Origin: an uncultured Selenomonadales bacterium
GTDB taxonomy: Bacteria; Bacillota; Negativicutes; Selenomonadales; Selenomonadaceae
Assembly: GCA_947165405.1 (NCBI GenBank)
Contig: CAMVAG010000056.1
Location: forward strand, 1-10,773
Length of the DNA stretch: 10,773 nucleotides
Reading direction: 5' to 3'
Shown: piece by piece, positions 1 through 8,200 of the stretch
How positions within the stretch are numbered: the stretch's first letter is position 1
Layout of the letters: each line of letters opens with the position of its first letter
Translations under genes and position numbers: made by a program
The notes under the pieces: generated by a model
Database searches by the model: none
What the model was told of the DNA's origin: nothing
What the model saw: the letters and a program-made list of their open reading frames with translations, nothing else

Positions 1-637
1 TAGAAATTTCGTGTGAGTATCCTATTTCATCTATGTAATTTTCCCAAAGAGCAGGCGAGCCCACTGCATGACAAATTATTTCGACGGTCAAAAGATTATC
101 GTAGTCCTTGCCGAGAAAATGTTTCAAGCCGGCGCATTGGCAGGGCACGCCGCTGAACAAAACGCTCGTCGACTTGAGGGCTTCTTTGACTTGACGATAA
201 ACATCGCCGATTCGGCTTTGAACGTATTTGCTGCCGCGCAAATTTTCCAATTCGTCCTCGTTGCGTGCCGAAGTGTGGAAGACGCGCCAATCTTTATCGA
301 AGCCCGCGCCGAAAACGACTCCGCCGTTTTTTAAAACAATTTCACTCAACGCCGAAAAGATTCCGCCCGAAGAGCTGTGACGAAGAATTTTTTTGTTATT
401 GTAAATTGCTGCGAAAGTCGGAGGCAGTTCCTCGGCCGTCTTTTTTATAAAGTTCAGCGCGGGACAAGTCGCGTCGCATTTGCCGCATTGAATGCAAAGA
501 GCGGGGTCAATCTTCGGATAGGCAAAACCTTCGGCGTCGCGAATCATGCTTATGGCATTTTTCGGGCAAATATTTGCACACGCCTCGCAACCGCTGCAAT
601 CGGCACGATTGGAGGCAATCATTTCTTCAATCTTCAT
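1..637 (-). CDS. Coenzyme F420 hydrogenase/dehydrogenase beta-subunit-like iron-sulfur protein (partial)
   Basis: The reading frame runs from an ATG at 637 and leaves the window at base 1, so only about 212 N-terminal residues are visible. The N-terminus carries two ferredoxin-type [4Fe-4S] motifs: C14-x2-C17-x2-C20-x3-C24-P and C48-x2-C51-x2-C54-x3-C58-P. Further on are SSSGGIFSAL, GVPCQCAGLK and CHAVGSP, which match the conserved core of the FrhB/FdhB (F420 hydrogenase beta) superfamily. Members of this family in bacteria that lack F420 are often found beside polysaccharide pyruvyl transferases in surface-glycan clusters, as here. The substrate is unknown, although an electron-transfer role is likely. 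The start is supported by a GGGAGGT ribosome binding site at 646-652. The gene begins 20 bases after the pyruvyl transferase stop, so the two are probably cotranscribed. The family call is firm; the specific role is not. Confidence 0.9.
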   Translation of the reverse strand, partial: MKIEEMIASNRADCSGCEACANICPKNAISMIRDAEGFAYPKIDPALCIQCGKCDATCPALNFIKKTAEELPPTFAAIYNNKKILRHSSSGGIFSALSEIVLKNGGVVFGAGFDKDWRVFHTSARNEDELENLRGSKYVQSRIGDVYRQVKEALKSTSVLFSGVPCQCAGLKHFLGKDYDNLLTVEIICHAVGSPALWENYIDEIGYSHEIS

Positions 638-657
638 AATTCATTACCTCCCAAAAT

Positions 658-1748
658 TTATTTCCACAGTGCATTGGATAAAAACTTGAAAGCTTTCACG
701 CGTTCGAGAGGCAAAACTTCATCGCGGCGTGTAAAGTCAATCGTCATTGCCTCTTGAGCAGTGAAAATTTTTCCTTCGGGCGGGCGTCTGTCTTCCAAGC
801 CGAAAAGAGCAAGCATACTTATCATTCGGCCGGACATTAAAATTCCCGAATTATCGTTGGCAATTTCGCGATTGACAAACGGCTTCTTGAACAAAATCGA
901 AAACGCCACGCCGTGAAACGAATTCGTAAAAATCAACGACGCATGAGTGAATAACCAAATAAATTCTGCAGGGCCGACAGTGAAGTGATTGACGTTTTCC
1001 GTGTCAAGCAAATTTATAACGGGCAAGTCAAGTTCTTTGGAAAGAGTTTTTACTTCCGGCGGCGGCAATCTTCGCAGATAATAAGTGAGGATAAAACCTC
1101 GCCGATATTTTTCATTGAACCACGTCGGCTTTTGAGAAACCGCCAGCCAATCTTCCTTATTCAACAAAAGCACGGGGTCGGTCAAGATAGTCGCCGTTCG
1201 TCCCGTGAGCTCTTTAATCAACTTTAATGATTCTTCTTCGCGCACGGAAATGTGATTAAAATCGGAAATGCCGCTCCGAAAAAGTTCTTTTTTCTCGTCG
1301 GGGATTGTGGGATTGGCGATACTGGCAGCGTAAGAAATTTTCTTTTCACGCGGCACAAACTTGAAAAAGATATATGACGGATTCCATCTCGGATTCCAAA
1401 CTTGATCCGAGCCGATAACAAAAAATCGTATTCGTCGGCAATATCTTCGAAATACGGGAAATCAAAGCGCGTCTTCACATGAAGATTTTCAAAATCTCTG
1501 AACTTCGATTGACGAATTGCTTCACGGCGATAAAAAGCCTCCATGTATTCACGGTCTTCTTTGCGTGTTGATTTCAATTCACATTGTGCATGACGTTCTT
1601 TGATTGTTTCCGAAAAAAGTCTCGGCGTGTCAAACCAAAGAACCTCCGTAAATTCTGTGAATCTTTTTAAGGTATTATGAAGTGCATATTTCTGCAACAT
1701 ATTTCCGTAATTAAAATATCCCGTCAAAGTAATTTGAGCGATTCTCAT
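658..1748 (-). pseudogene. Polysaccharide pyruvyl transferase family protein, single-base frameshift
   Basis: Two overlapping minus-strand frames encode one family. The first begins at ATG 1748 after an AAGGAGGGA ribosome binding site and opens MRIAQITLTGYFNYGNMLQ. It is in frame up to ...DEYDF. The second frame then continues FVIGSDQVWNPRWNPS and ends at 658. It includes the typical late motif TNSFHGVAFSILFKKPF. The join falls at a run of six A (six T on the coding strand) at 1420-1425. One extra base there restores a protein of about 363 residues, the usual size for the family. Relatives transfer pyruvate ketals or act in wall and capsule glycan synthesis. The gene lies between a GT51 glycosyltransferase (23-base gap) and an F420-hydrogenase-beta-like protein (20-base gap), which fits surface-polymer assembly. 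Either the gene is inactivated or phase-variable, or the homopolymer was misread; the conserved sequence on both sides suggests a recent event or an error. Confidence 0.87.
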
Positions 1749-1771
1749 TTAATATCCCTCCTTAAAATTTT

Positions 1772-2734
1772 TCAATGAACCAGAACTATTTCTTCGATAC
1801 GCGCATTTTCGGCTTCGGTCTTATTTATGATACCCATTTTTTCCATTGCGTCAATAACGACGAGCTGTCTTTTTTTGGCGAGGCGGAAGTCGACGTAGGG
1901 CGAATAGAGGCTCGGCGCGTTCGGAAGCCCGGCGAGCATTGCGCATTCGGCTATCGTGAGGTCGGCGGGTTCCTTGCCGAAGTATCCTTGAGAGGCGTCG
2001 TAAATCCCGTAGAAATTCGAGCCGAAATAAATCACGTTCAGATAAATCTCAAGTATCTTGTCCTTGTTGAAATCCTTTTCCATATTCATCGACAAGATTA
2101 ATTCCTCCGCCTTGCGCGTAAAAGTTTGGTCATTGGTGAGGAAAAGATTTTTGACGGTTTGTTGAGTAATCGTCGAAGCTCCTTCTTGAATTTCGCCCGC
2201 CTCGACGTTCACGAGAATTGCGCGGGCAATGCCGATAAAGTCAAAGCCCTTGTGATTGTAAAAGCGCGTGTCCTCGACGGAAACAACCGCTTGAAGCAAG
2301 AGGGCAGGCATTTGATTCAGCAAGACGTAATTCGGAATGGTTTGTATCCTCTCATCGACGGCGGGCTTGATTGAAGTCATTCGGTCGAGCGTCGCCAAAA
2401 AGCCCGGTTCTTCTTCTTGCCGCACGGCTTGAGGTTCAGGCGTGTCGGCAACAGAAATTTTTTTATCGGCGTCGTATTTGCCGGGGTCGAACGGTTGATT
2501 GTTGCGTTCGTCGAAGAGAGTTTTTATTTCGGGAACTCCTCGCGATTTAATTTCCTTTTCTTCAAAAATTTTGTCGGCGAAGATTTCAAAATAATCGGCG
2601 GGTTCGTCGCTCTTCATGTACAAAGTCACGGCGAACGAAATAAAAAAAGTCAAAACCATTGCGACGACAAATTTTATAAATCGGAAAATGTTTCGCAAGG
2701 AGCGTTTCGGCTTCGAAGGATTATCATTACTCAA
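1772..2734 (-). CDS. Membrane-anchored peptidoglycan glycosyltransferase (GT51), no transpeptidase domain
   Basis: This 320-residue protein polymerises lipid II into glycan strands on the outer face of the cytoplasmic membrane. It has a short basic cytoplasmic tail, one membrane segment (about residues 16-40) and a charged linker of about 90 residues. The GT51 domain follows from about residue 130. All GT51 motifs are visible: E154-D-T-R-F-Y-N-H-K-G with the likely catalytic E154, GASTITQQ (185-192), R207-K-A-E-E211 with the second catalytic Glu, and KILEIYLN (226-233). The protein ends soon after the last motif, so there is no penicillin-binding domain. It resembles MtgA but has a longer linker. 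The start is a TTG at 2732-2734 with GAGGGG 10 bases upstream; the ATG nearby at 2725-2727 is out of frame. A promoter at 2769-2777 fits this start. The gene heads the operon with the pyruvyl transferase and iron-sulfur genes. Confidence 0.93.
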   Translation of the reverse strand: MSNDNPSKPKRSLRNIFRFIKFVVAMVLTFFISFAVTLYMKSDEPADYFEIFADKIFEEKEIKSRGVPEIKTLFDERNNQPFDPGKYDADKKISVADTPEPQAVRQEEEPGFLATLDRMTSIKPAVDERIQTIPNYVLLNQMPALLLQAVVSVEDTRFYNHKGFDFIGIARAILVNVEAGEIQEGASTITQQTVKNLFLTNDQTFTRKAEELILSMNMEKDFNKDKILEIYLNVIYFGSNFYGIYDASQGYFGKEPADLTIAECAMLAGLPNAPSLYSPYVDFRLAKKRQLVVIDAMEKMGIINKTEAENARIEEIVLVH

Positions 2735-2768
2735 AAAAAAATTACCCCTCTCAAATGTGTTTGCGAAG

Positions 2769-2777
2769 AGTATATCA
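2769..2777 (-). promoter_or_regulatory. Extended -10 promoter of the GT51 operon
   Basis: On the minus strand the sequence reads TGATATACT, a TGn extended -10 followed by TATACT (one mismatch to TATAAT). A long A/T run lies just upstream, as often seen in promoters that lack a good -35. Transcription would start near 2762. That gives a leader of about 28 bases carrying the GAGGGG ribosome binding site and supports the TTG start at 2734. Confidence 0.6.
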
Positions 2778-2958
2778 CAAAAAATTTTTTTTTAAAGCCC
2801 GAAGGTCAACCGGCTTTCCAAGAAAAAAATTTTTCAATCTTACGCACGGTATTTCCAAATAATTTTTAACGGGATTTTAATTTGCGATTTATATTTGACT
2901 AAAGAAACGGGAATAAAATTCCGAAATATAAAATGTAGAAAGCAAGTCAGCCGCAATA

Positions 2959-3009
2959 TGGCGAATCATATAGAACCTTCAAGAGGGACAGCTCAAACGA
3001 GTGTCGCCA
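2959..3009 (+). other. Foldable RNA segment upstream of the TIGR04076-like gene (candidate structured leader)
   Basis: Three nested helices can be drawn by eye. The outer one pairs TGGC (2959-2962) with GCCA (3006-3009). A small hairpin pairs CCTT (2976-2979) with GAGG (2983-2986). A stronger hairpin pairs GACA-g-CTC (2987-2994) with GAG-TGTC (2999-3005) around an AAAC loop. The last two helices abut with no unpaired bases between them. No U-run follows, so it is not a simple terminator. I do not recognise a known riboswitch class. It may be chance, and if the promoter at 3018-3047 is the true one, this segment lies upstream of the transcript. Confidence 0.25.
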
Positions 3010-3017
3010 AAGAAAAC

Positions 3018-3047
3018 TTGACGGTAAAAAAATAGAAAAAAAATAGT
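3018..3047 (+). promoter_or_regulatory. Candidate promoter for the TIGR04076-like gene
   Basis: TTGACG (3018-3023) is followed after 18 bases by AATAGT (3042-3047), four of six matches to TATAAT. The spacer is A-rich. Transcription would start near 3054, leaving a leader of about 36 bases with the AAGGAGGG ribosome binding site at 3076-3083. The -10 is weak, so this is tentative. Confidence 0.35.
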
Positions 3048-3089
3048 CGGCTCAAAAGGTCGGCTGTTTTTGGTTAAGGAGGGCTTGAC

Positions 3090-3407
3090 GTGAAGAAAAT
3101 TAAAATCACCGTGATTCGGAAGGCGCGCTACGAAGATTTGATTGCCCGCTACGAAAATCCGATTGAAAACGCCTGCGACATGGGGGAAGGAAAAATTTTT
3201 ATCGCGAACGGTTGGGAACGCCCCGAAGGTTTTTGTTTGAGTGCTTGGGAGACGTTGTCGCCGTTCGTGATGGCTCTTTCACACGGCGCGGAAAATTTTT
3301 ACGGCGGCTGGATGAAAAATCCGAAGTCGGCGATGCTTTCCTGCAACGACGGCTTCCGCCCCGTGAGCTTTTTGCTTGAAACACTTGACGAAGACGCAGA
3401 AGATTAA
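3090..3407 (+). CDS. TIGR04076 family protein (small, unknown function)
   Basis: This 105-residue protein opens MKKIKITVIRKARYEDLIARY and contains PEGFCLSAWETLSPFVMAL, a GGW-MKNP segment and SCNDGFRPVSFLLETL. That layout, with one Cys in the GFC-x-x-A-W motif and one in the CxDGxRPV motif, is what I recognise as the TIGR04076 family. No biochemical role is known to me. The paired cysteines are compatible with a metal or redox site, but that is a guess. The start is a GTG at 3090 with a strong AAGGAGGG ribosome binding site 6 bases upstream. It is the only real plus-strand gene here. Its TAA stop (3405-3407) shares three bases with the stop codon of the convergent gene ending at 3404, so no terminator separates the two. 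Confidence 0.82.
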   Translation: MKKIKITVIRKARYEDLIARYENPIENACDMGEGKIFIANGWERPEGFCLSAWETLSPFVMALSHGAENFYGGWMKNPKSAMLSCNDGFRPVSFLLETLDEDAED

Positions 3408-3991
3408 TTTCTGATGTCGTGAATCAGTTGGCGGAGCTTTGAGTCGTCGATAACTCTGTCGAAACAAATTTTGGAAAGTTGAGATGCCGTGCCGTGCGGG
3501 TGATAGCTGTCGTTATATGACTGCGCGGCTTTCTTGTCGGTCAAGGTATCGTCGCGGCGGTCGAAGACAATCAGCTCAACGCAAACGTAACTGTACAAAA
3601 TCGTATCGTTCCAAGCGGCGGACATGACAACTTGGCTGTAATCCTTGAGGACGGGACAAACGATAATATCTGCGTCGATTTTTTGGGCGAGCGGGCGCAT
3701 TGCGTCTTGGAGCTTCGCCTTTTTATTTTGCGAACGCATTTCTTGCCAAAGGTCGTTTAAAACTTGAGCGGAATCTTCCGGCGGCAGGTAGTCGGCAAGT
3801 TGTAAAGTTCCGTTGAGCGGAATGTGAACGGCGCGAACGATTTTTGTTTCAAGTTCGGCGCAAGTCTCTTCGTCAGGCACCGTGCTCTGAAAAATTATCG
3901 GCAGGCGAGCGATACGGACGGGAGTTGCCTCGGCGGAAGCAAGCGTCGAAAACAAAATCACTGCAAGCAGCGCGACAAAAAATTTTTTCAA
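3404..3991 (-). CDS. Secreted or periplasmic protein of unknown function
   Basis: This 195-residue protein has a classic Sec signal peptide (MKKFFVALLAVILFSTLASA, cut probably after ASA near residue 20) and no lipobox, so it should be released outside the cytoplasmic membrane. The mature part is a mixed alpha/beta domain with a stretch IDADIIVCPVLKDYSQVV. That stretch recalls the strand of TolB-N or CsgG-like envelope domains, but this is only a resemblance. I chose the TTG start at 3989-3991 because GAGGTGA (3997-4003) lies 5 bases upstream. The in-frame GTG at 3998-4000 falls inside that ribosome binding site. It follows the GTPase gene by 58 bases that hold heptamer repeats, and no terminator is visible, so read-through from the upstream operon is possible. 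Function is unknown. Confidence 0.82.
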   Translation of the reverse strand: MKKFFVALLAVILFSTLASAEATPVRIARLPIIFQSTVPDEETCAELETKIVRAVHIPLNGTLQLADYLPPEDSAQVLNDLWQEMRSQNKKAKLQDAMRPLAQKIDADIIVCPVLKDYSQVVMSAAWNDTILYSYVCVELIVFDRRDDTLTDKKAAQSYNDSYHPHGTASQLSKICFDRVIDDSKLRQLIHDIRN

Positions 3992-3996
3992 GTGAA

Positions 3997-4003
3997 TCAC
4001 CTC
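3997..4003 (-). promoter_or_regulatory. Ribosome binding site deciding a TTG start
   Basis: The coding strand reads GAGGTGA followed by TTCAC and then TTG. The spacing points to TTG at 3991 rather than the GTG at 4000, which overlaps the site itself. The resulting N-terminus is a clean signal peptide. Confidence 0.65.
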
Positions 4004-4006
4004 TTT

Positions 4007-4062
4007 TTAGCTGTTAGCTGTTAGGATTTCAATTCCCAATTCCTAATTCCTAATTCCTAATT
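4007..4062. repeat. Two adjacent heptanucleotide tandem repeats
   Basis: TTAGCTG is repeated two and a half times at 4007-4024. A different heptamer, AATTCC(T/C), follows four and a half times at 4031-4062. The second array is bounded by CCAATT (4036-4041) and its inverse AATTGG (4059-4064), so it can fold weakly. It also contains the TAG stop codon (4050-4052) of the GTPase gene, and the last codons of that gene come from the repeat. Such short tandem repeats expand and contract by slippage. In the spacer they could tune coupling to the secreted-protein gene, and any change of copy number would alter the GTPase C-terminus. Confidence 0.85.
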
Positions 4063-5207
4063 GGAATAATGCCTTCGCCTGCCAAAAGCCACATGAGCGG
4101 ATCAAGGACTCTGTGCGGACGAATTCGGGCGAGGCGTTTTCTTATGTCGGGCGGTCTTCCGAAACTTGACACGCCGAAAACTCTGACCTCTTTGAAGTTG
4201 GCATCAATCGCGCCGAGAAAAGCAGTCTCTCCTTGCCGCGTGAGCCAATCGCGAATTTCCAAGTCAACCATCTTGCTGTCCGATTCGACAAAGCCGCGAT
4301 TATGTATGTGAGGACTTTCTTTGAGGATTGTCGCGTCGGAGCCGAAGCCGTTTAGCATTTCGGTTAAGGCGTCAAGCTTGGTAATGACGACGGCGGCGTG
4401 TCTGTCAATCCTCTTGCCGGGCGGGATGTTGCAGTTGCGGCGAATGTAATTTGCCAGCGAATTAACCATGCCGACCATGTTGCCGGGCGCGGAGGTCTGT
4501 CGTTCGGTTGCCATTGAGGCGTTCAAAGTCTCGTGAGTCAATTCCGCACGCACACTCGACAACAAAAGCGGGTCGAACATTATCAGCAACATTTTTGAAC
4601 CCGAAAGATACAAACTGATTTTTGAATCAAGCGGCGTGTAGTCAATGTGCTCGCAATCCTCGCCGGCTCCGTCGTAAATCGTCAGCGCGTAAGTCGGAAC
4701 TTTATCGCCCTTGACCGAATTGTCCATAATCGTCCAAAGTTGCGGCTTGGGTGAAGTGCCCGATTCCGTTCCTCGCAAACAATGCCGCTCCTCGTAAATG
4801 TATTGCTCGTTGAGTTGGGCGCGCCGTGTCGTTTCAACGTCCATTGCCTGCAAAATCCAAGGCAAGCCCGAATATCTCAACTCGTGCAGGAGCGTCGTCA
4901 TGTAACTTGATTTGCCCGCGCCCGCCACGCCAAGTGCACACAAGCTTAAATATTTGTCGTGGAAGAGGAATTGCGGCGGAAGAGGTTCTCCGCAATTTTT
5001 GCAACTTGCCTCGCGAATCGTCATGCCGTGATTTCTGCAGAAGCTTCTTTTGCAAACGGGCAGGCGTCCTTTAAATTTGTCGACGAAGGAAAGTTTTACC
5101 TCGTGGCGATTGTCTTCGTCGGGCACGCAAAAAAATTTCATGTTGCTCAATTTGAGTTCCCTCAGGCAGTGCGGACAAATTACCGCCGCTTTGCTGAACA
5201 TTGACAT
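4050..5207 (-). CDS. P-loop GTPase with N-terminal zinc-ribbon-like cysteines, DO-GTPase type
   Basis: This 385-residue protein has cysteine pairs C11-x2-C14 and C69-x2-C72, with C27, C52 and C57 between them, suggesting one or two zinc-binding knuckles. A P-loop NTPase domain follows: Walker A GVAGAGKSS (93-101), a DxxG switch motif in IYDGAGED (D179-G182), hydrophobic LLIMFDPL (207-214), and TKLD (276-279) in place of the guanine-specificity NKxD. This resembles the uncharacterised double-GTPase (DO-GTPase) domains that comparative genomics has linked to bacterial conflict systems; the exact subfamily is my inference. There is no membrane segment. The ATG start has GGAGGT 7 bases upstream. 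It follows the J-like/zinc-ribbon gene by 29 bases, and the shared Cys-rich modules hint at a common complex. It probably acts as a nucleotide-dependent switch for its neighbours. Confidence 0.85.
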   Translation of the reverse strand: MSMFSKAAVICPHCLRELKLSNMKFFCVPDEDNRHEVKLSFVDKFKGRLPVCKRSFCRNHGMTIREASCKNCGEPLPPQFLFHDKYLSLCALGVAGAGKSSYMTTLLHELRYSGLPWILQAMDVETTRRAQLNEQYIYEERHCLRGTESGTSPKPQLWTIMDNSVKGDKVPTYALTIYDGAGEDCEHIDYTPLDSKISLYLSGSKMLLIMFDPLLLSSVRAELTHETLNASMATERQTSAPGNMVGMVNSLANYIRRNCNIPPGKRIDRHAAVVITKLDALTEMLNGFGSDATILKESPHIHNRGFVESDSKMVDLEIRDWLTRQGETAFLGAIDANFKEVRVFGVSSFGRPPDIRKRLARIRPHRVLDPLMWLLAGEGIIPIRN

Positions 5208-5236
5208 TTATAAAACCTCCGCCGCCTTGAACTGAA

Positions 5237-8200
5237 TTATTTTTTCGGAACTATTAAGCTGTCGGGGCGCGAAGCCTTCAGCTCAAAACGTTTTTCATCC
5301 TCTTTGGAAGTCATAAGCTTGACGACCGTGCCCGTCGATATATCTTTCCATGTCTCGTTCGGTAAATCGATTTCAAGCCGCCCGCCCGTGTAGCCTTCCG
5401 GATAAGCGCGAATATTTCCCAGCGTCCGCGTCGCAGAATCACCCGCCTCGATATTCATGCGCCCGTCACGTCGACAAACCAAAGACATCTTCGGCGCGGG
5501 GCAGGCGGTGCTCTCGATTATCAACTTGCAATCTTTGGCGTGAATTTCCTTTTTGAAAAGCCCGCTCGTTCCCCATTCCAAGTGATACGAAATAATTTCC
5601 TTCGGGCGGTTGTCCAAAGTCAAAGTGCTCGGCGCGCACCAAGCGGCTGTCCCGTCGCTGAATTTGTATTCGCCGATGACCGTGATATAAATTTCCTTCG
5701 GCGGCAAATGCGTCTGCGAAATGAAAGTGTCTTGTGCGTATTTCGTCGCGTAAATTCGATTCATCTGCCGCGCTTTGGCCATCTCAATCGTCGCGTAAAG
5801 TTCGTCGGCGTCGCTCGTGTTTATCTTGTAGTGAATCAGATAAAGATTTTCGGGAATGCTCTTCAAGACAAGCCGCAAGCCTCCCGCATCAATTTGCGTT
5901 TTGACGGAATCAATTTCGCAGGGGTCGACGTTCGCGCAAGTCACAATTTCATTTACAAGAGCCGCCTCACGCGTCGCGCTCACGACTGCAATTTTAACAT
6001 TATCGTTGCTTAAAGGAAAGTCACAAGCTTCGTTGATACTCTCCGCTTTTTTGTAAACGACGCCGCTGCCCAAAAGCTCGTCGATGTCAGCCGTCGCGAA
6101 AATTTTTTTGTCAAGCTTGGCAGGTTCCTTGATGACTTCCTTAAACCAAATGTCAAAGTCGCCCGTCGATTTCCACTTGAAAAAAACTCGTCCGCCCTTC
6201 ACGGTGCAAATCAAATTTTCAACGGGCTTCGGAGGCTTTTCGGGCGTCAAGGTAACCGTCAAGCCGCTGCTGTATTTATAAGTCCTGTCAATCTTCCAGA
6301 CGCCGCTCAAATTTTCGTCGTGGCTTTGGCGTGAAAAAAATTTTTCGCTGTTGTTGAGGGCGTCTTCGGCGGCGTGGTAGACGCATTGCAAACGATATTG
6401 ATATTGCTTGCGATTCTTGACGGTGTTGTCGACGAAGGGCGATTGAACACAATCGGCAACGACGACGCTCTTGCCCGCGCTGTCCGAACGCAAAATCCTT
6501 ATGCCCAAACAATTTTCCGAAGGCAATCGCCAAATAAATTTGCACGAGCCGTCTTCGGTCTTGGCGATTAATTTTTTTTCGTCGAGGTCGCTGTAGTGGA
6601 CGGCGGTCGTTGTCTTCGGCGAGGAAACAGCTTCCAACCGCGTCGAAAAAATCGCGTAGCCGTAAAGCACGCCGGGCTTGACGTCGGTGTCAATGAATTC
6701 GAGCTTGTCGGTGTTCTCAATCAAAATTTCTCCGTCGCGATAAGTTTGCGGCACGCCGTTAATCTTTTTTATCAGCGTGTAAGTCAAACCCAAGTCGGCG
6801 GGTGCTTGCCAAGAGACGTTGCAAATCAAATTCGTATTGGTTTCGGCGAGGCTTGAGGACTTCGCCTTGACGGAAATTTTTCCGATACTTGAGTTGTTGA
6901 CGGGCGAATAATTTTCTTTGAGCGCGGCGACAATCACCGGCGGGGCTTTTGGCGGAATAAGTTTCAATCTGTCCTGCGCGGGCTTGTAGTCTTTAATCTT
7001 GCGCAAAATTTCAATGCAATCACTGACGGCTTTGTCGGGCGCGATAGAGAGGCTCGGCAATTTTTTTTCTGCCCAAGCAAACAGTTCGCGCTTCTTGAGT
7101 TCGTTGGCAATCTTGTTAATGCGCCACTCGATTTTTTTCAAGTCGTTTGATTCGGGCTTTAGCAGTCTGGCTTTGGCAAGAATTTTTATAATCTCCGCCA
7201 TGACGAGGTGAACATCCTCATCGGCATTGCGGGCTTGTTCGACGAGGTTGAGCATCGAATTGGCTTCGGCAATGTAATTTGAAAATCGTTTGAGCTCACT
7301 GATTGAAAAGTTGCAGGCGGTGCAGCGTTCGGCAAGCGCGGGAAGTTTCTTTCCGCACTTTGGACACTCGACGAAAAAATTATCGCCGCAAATTTTACAA
7401 CGGGCACGCTCGCCTTCCTCACGCGTCCGAAATTTTTCAAAGGCTCCGCAGTTTGCACACGTCACCCAAAAAAAATTTTCGCCGTCGTCGTCGGTCGCCT
7501 CGTAAGGATTTTTCAGCAAGCCCGCCGCCTTGTTGTAAAGCGCGGCACTCAATTCGTAATCCAAAAAATTCGGGAAGGCGCGCCGAATGTGATTTATGCA
7601 GTTGTCGGCAAAATAGTTGTCGCGCTTGAAGAGGTCGGGCGCGGCTTTTATCTTCGCGAAAAAATCTGCAAGCGTCTCAATCTTCAACGAGTGGTCGTAT
7701 TTGAAGCGGCTGTCGTTCGTGTTGAAGACTTGACTCTGCGCGATATTGAGCAAAGTTTTAATCGCCTGCCATTGAGCAATCGGCGCGGAATATTTTTTTG
7801 CCTCCTCACGAAAAATTTCTCGCAAGTCCTCCGTCGAACGGCGGCGATAAAATTCCGGCGAAGGTTCAATTTGATTTTCGATGAAGAAAGCCAATTCGTA
7901 GAGGTCGTGAACGTTCGCCGACCACGGGAAATTTTTTTCGTCGGGCACTTGTCGAAACGTCTCGAAATTTCTGCGCAGCTCCTCCATTATCGAATCGGAC
8001 ATGAAAAAACTGTTGAGCGTCGCCAAAATTTTCTGCGCGGTCTTTGCCGGTTTTATCTCAAAGCCCTGCTCTTTGTAAGTCGCCTCGATTGTCGCCGGGC
8101 TTAATCGCAACTTGTCACGCACCTGCCGAATTTGCGATTGATTGACTTGCAAAGTCCCTTGAGTTTCGCCGCGCTGTATCTCGATATAAAGTCGCAATTC

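Larger units (their letters stand above)
2735..3089. other. Divergent intergenic region between the GT51 gene and the TIGR04076-like gene
   Basis: This 355-base AT-rich stretch has no convincing gene. Its left part holds the minus-strand promoter (2769-2777) and an imperfect inverted repeat, AAAGCC at 2794-2799 with GGCTTT at 2812-2817. That repeat is flanked by A/T runs but lacks a proper U-tract for a terminator on either strand. The right part holds a foldable segment (2959-3009), a candidate plus-strand promoter (3018-3047), a short direct repeat GTCGGCT (3046-3052 and 3060-3066), and the ribosome binding site of the 3090 gene. A 25-codon ATG-to-TAG frame occupies 2958-3035 but has no recognisable ribosome binding site. 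Confidence 0.6.

Noticed and set aside
2794..2817. Inverted repeat AAAGCC...GGCTTT as a transcription terminator
   Set aside because: There is no continuous U-run directly after the stem on either strand, and no gene ends next to it on the plus strand. It lies upstream of the GT51 promoter.
2895..2933. Promoter from TTGACT (2895-2900) to TATAAA (2928-2933)
   Set aside because: The spacing is 27 bases, far from the usual 16-18, and no better -10 lies at the right distance.
4031..4064. CRISPR array or terminator formed by the AATTCCT repeats
   Set aside because: The unit is seven bases with no spacers, so it is not CRISPR. The weak AT-rich hairpin lacks a following U-tract.
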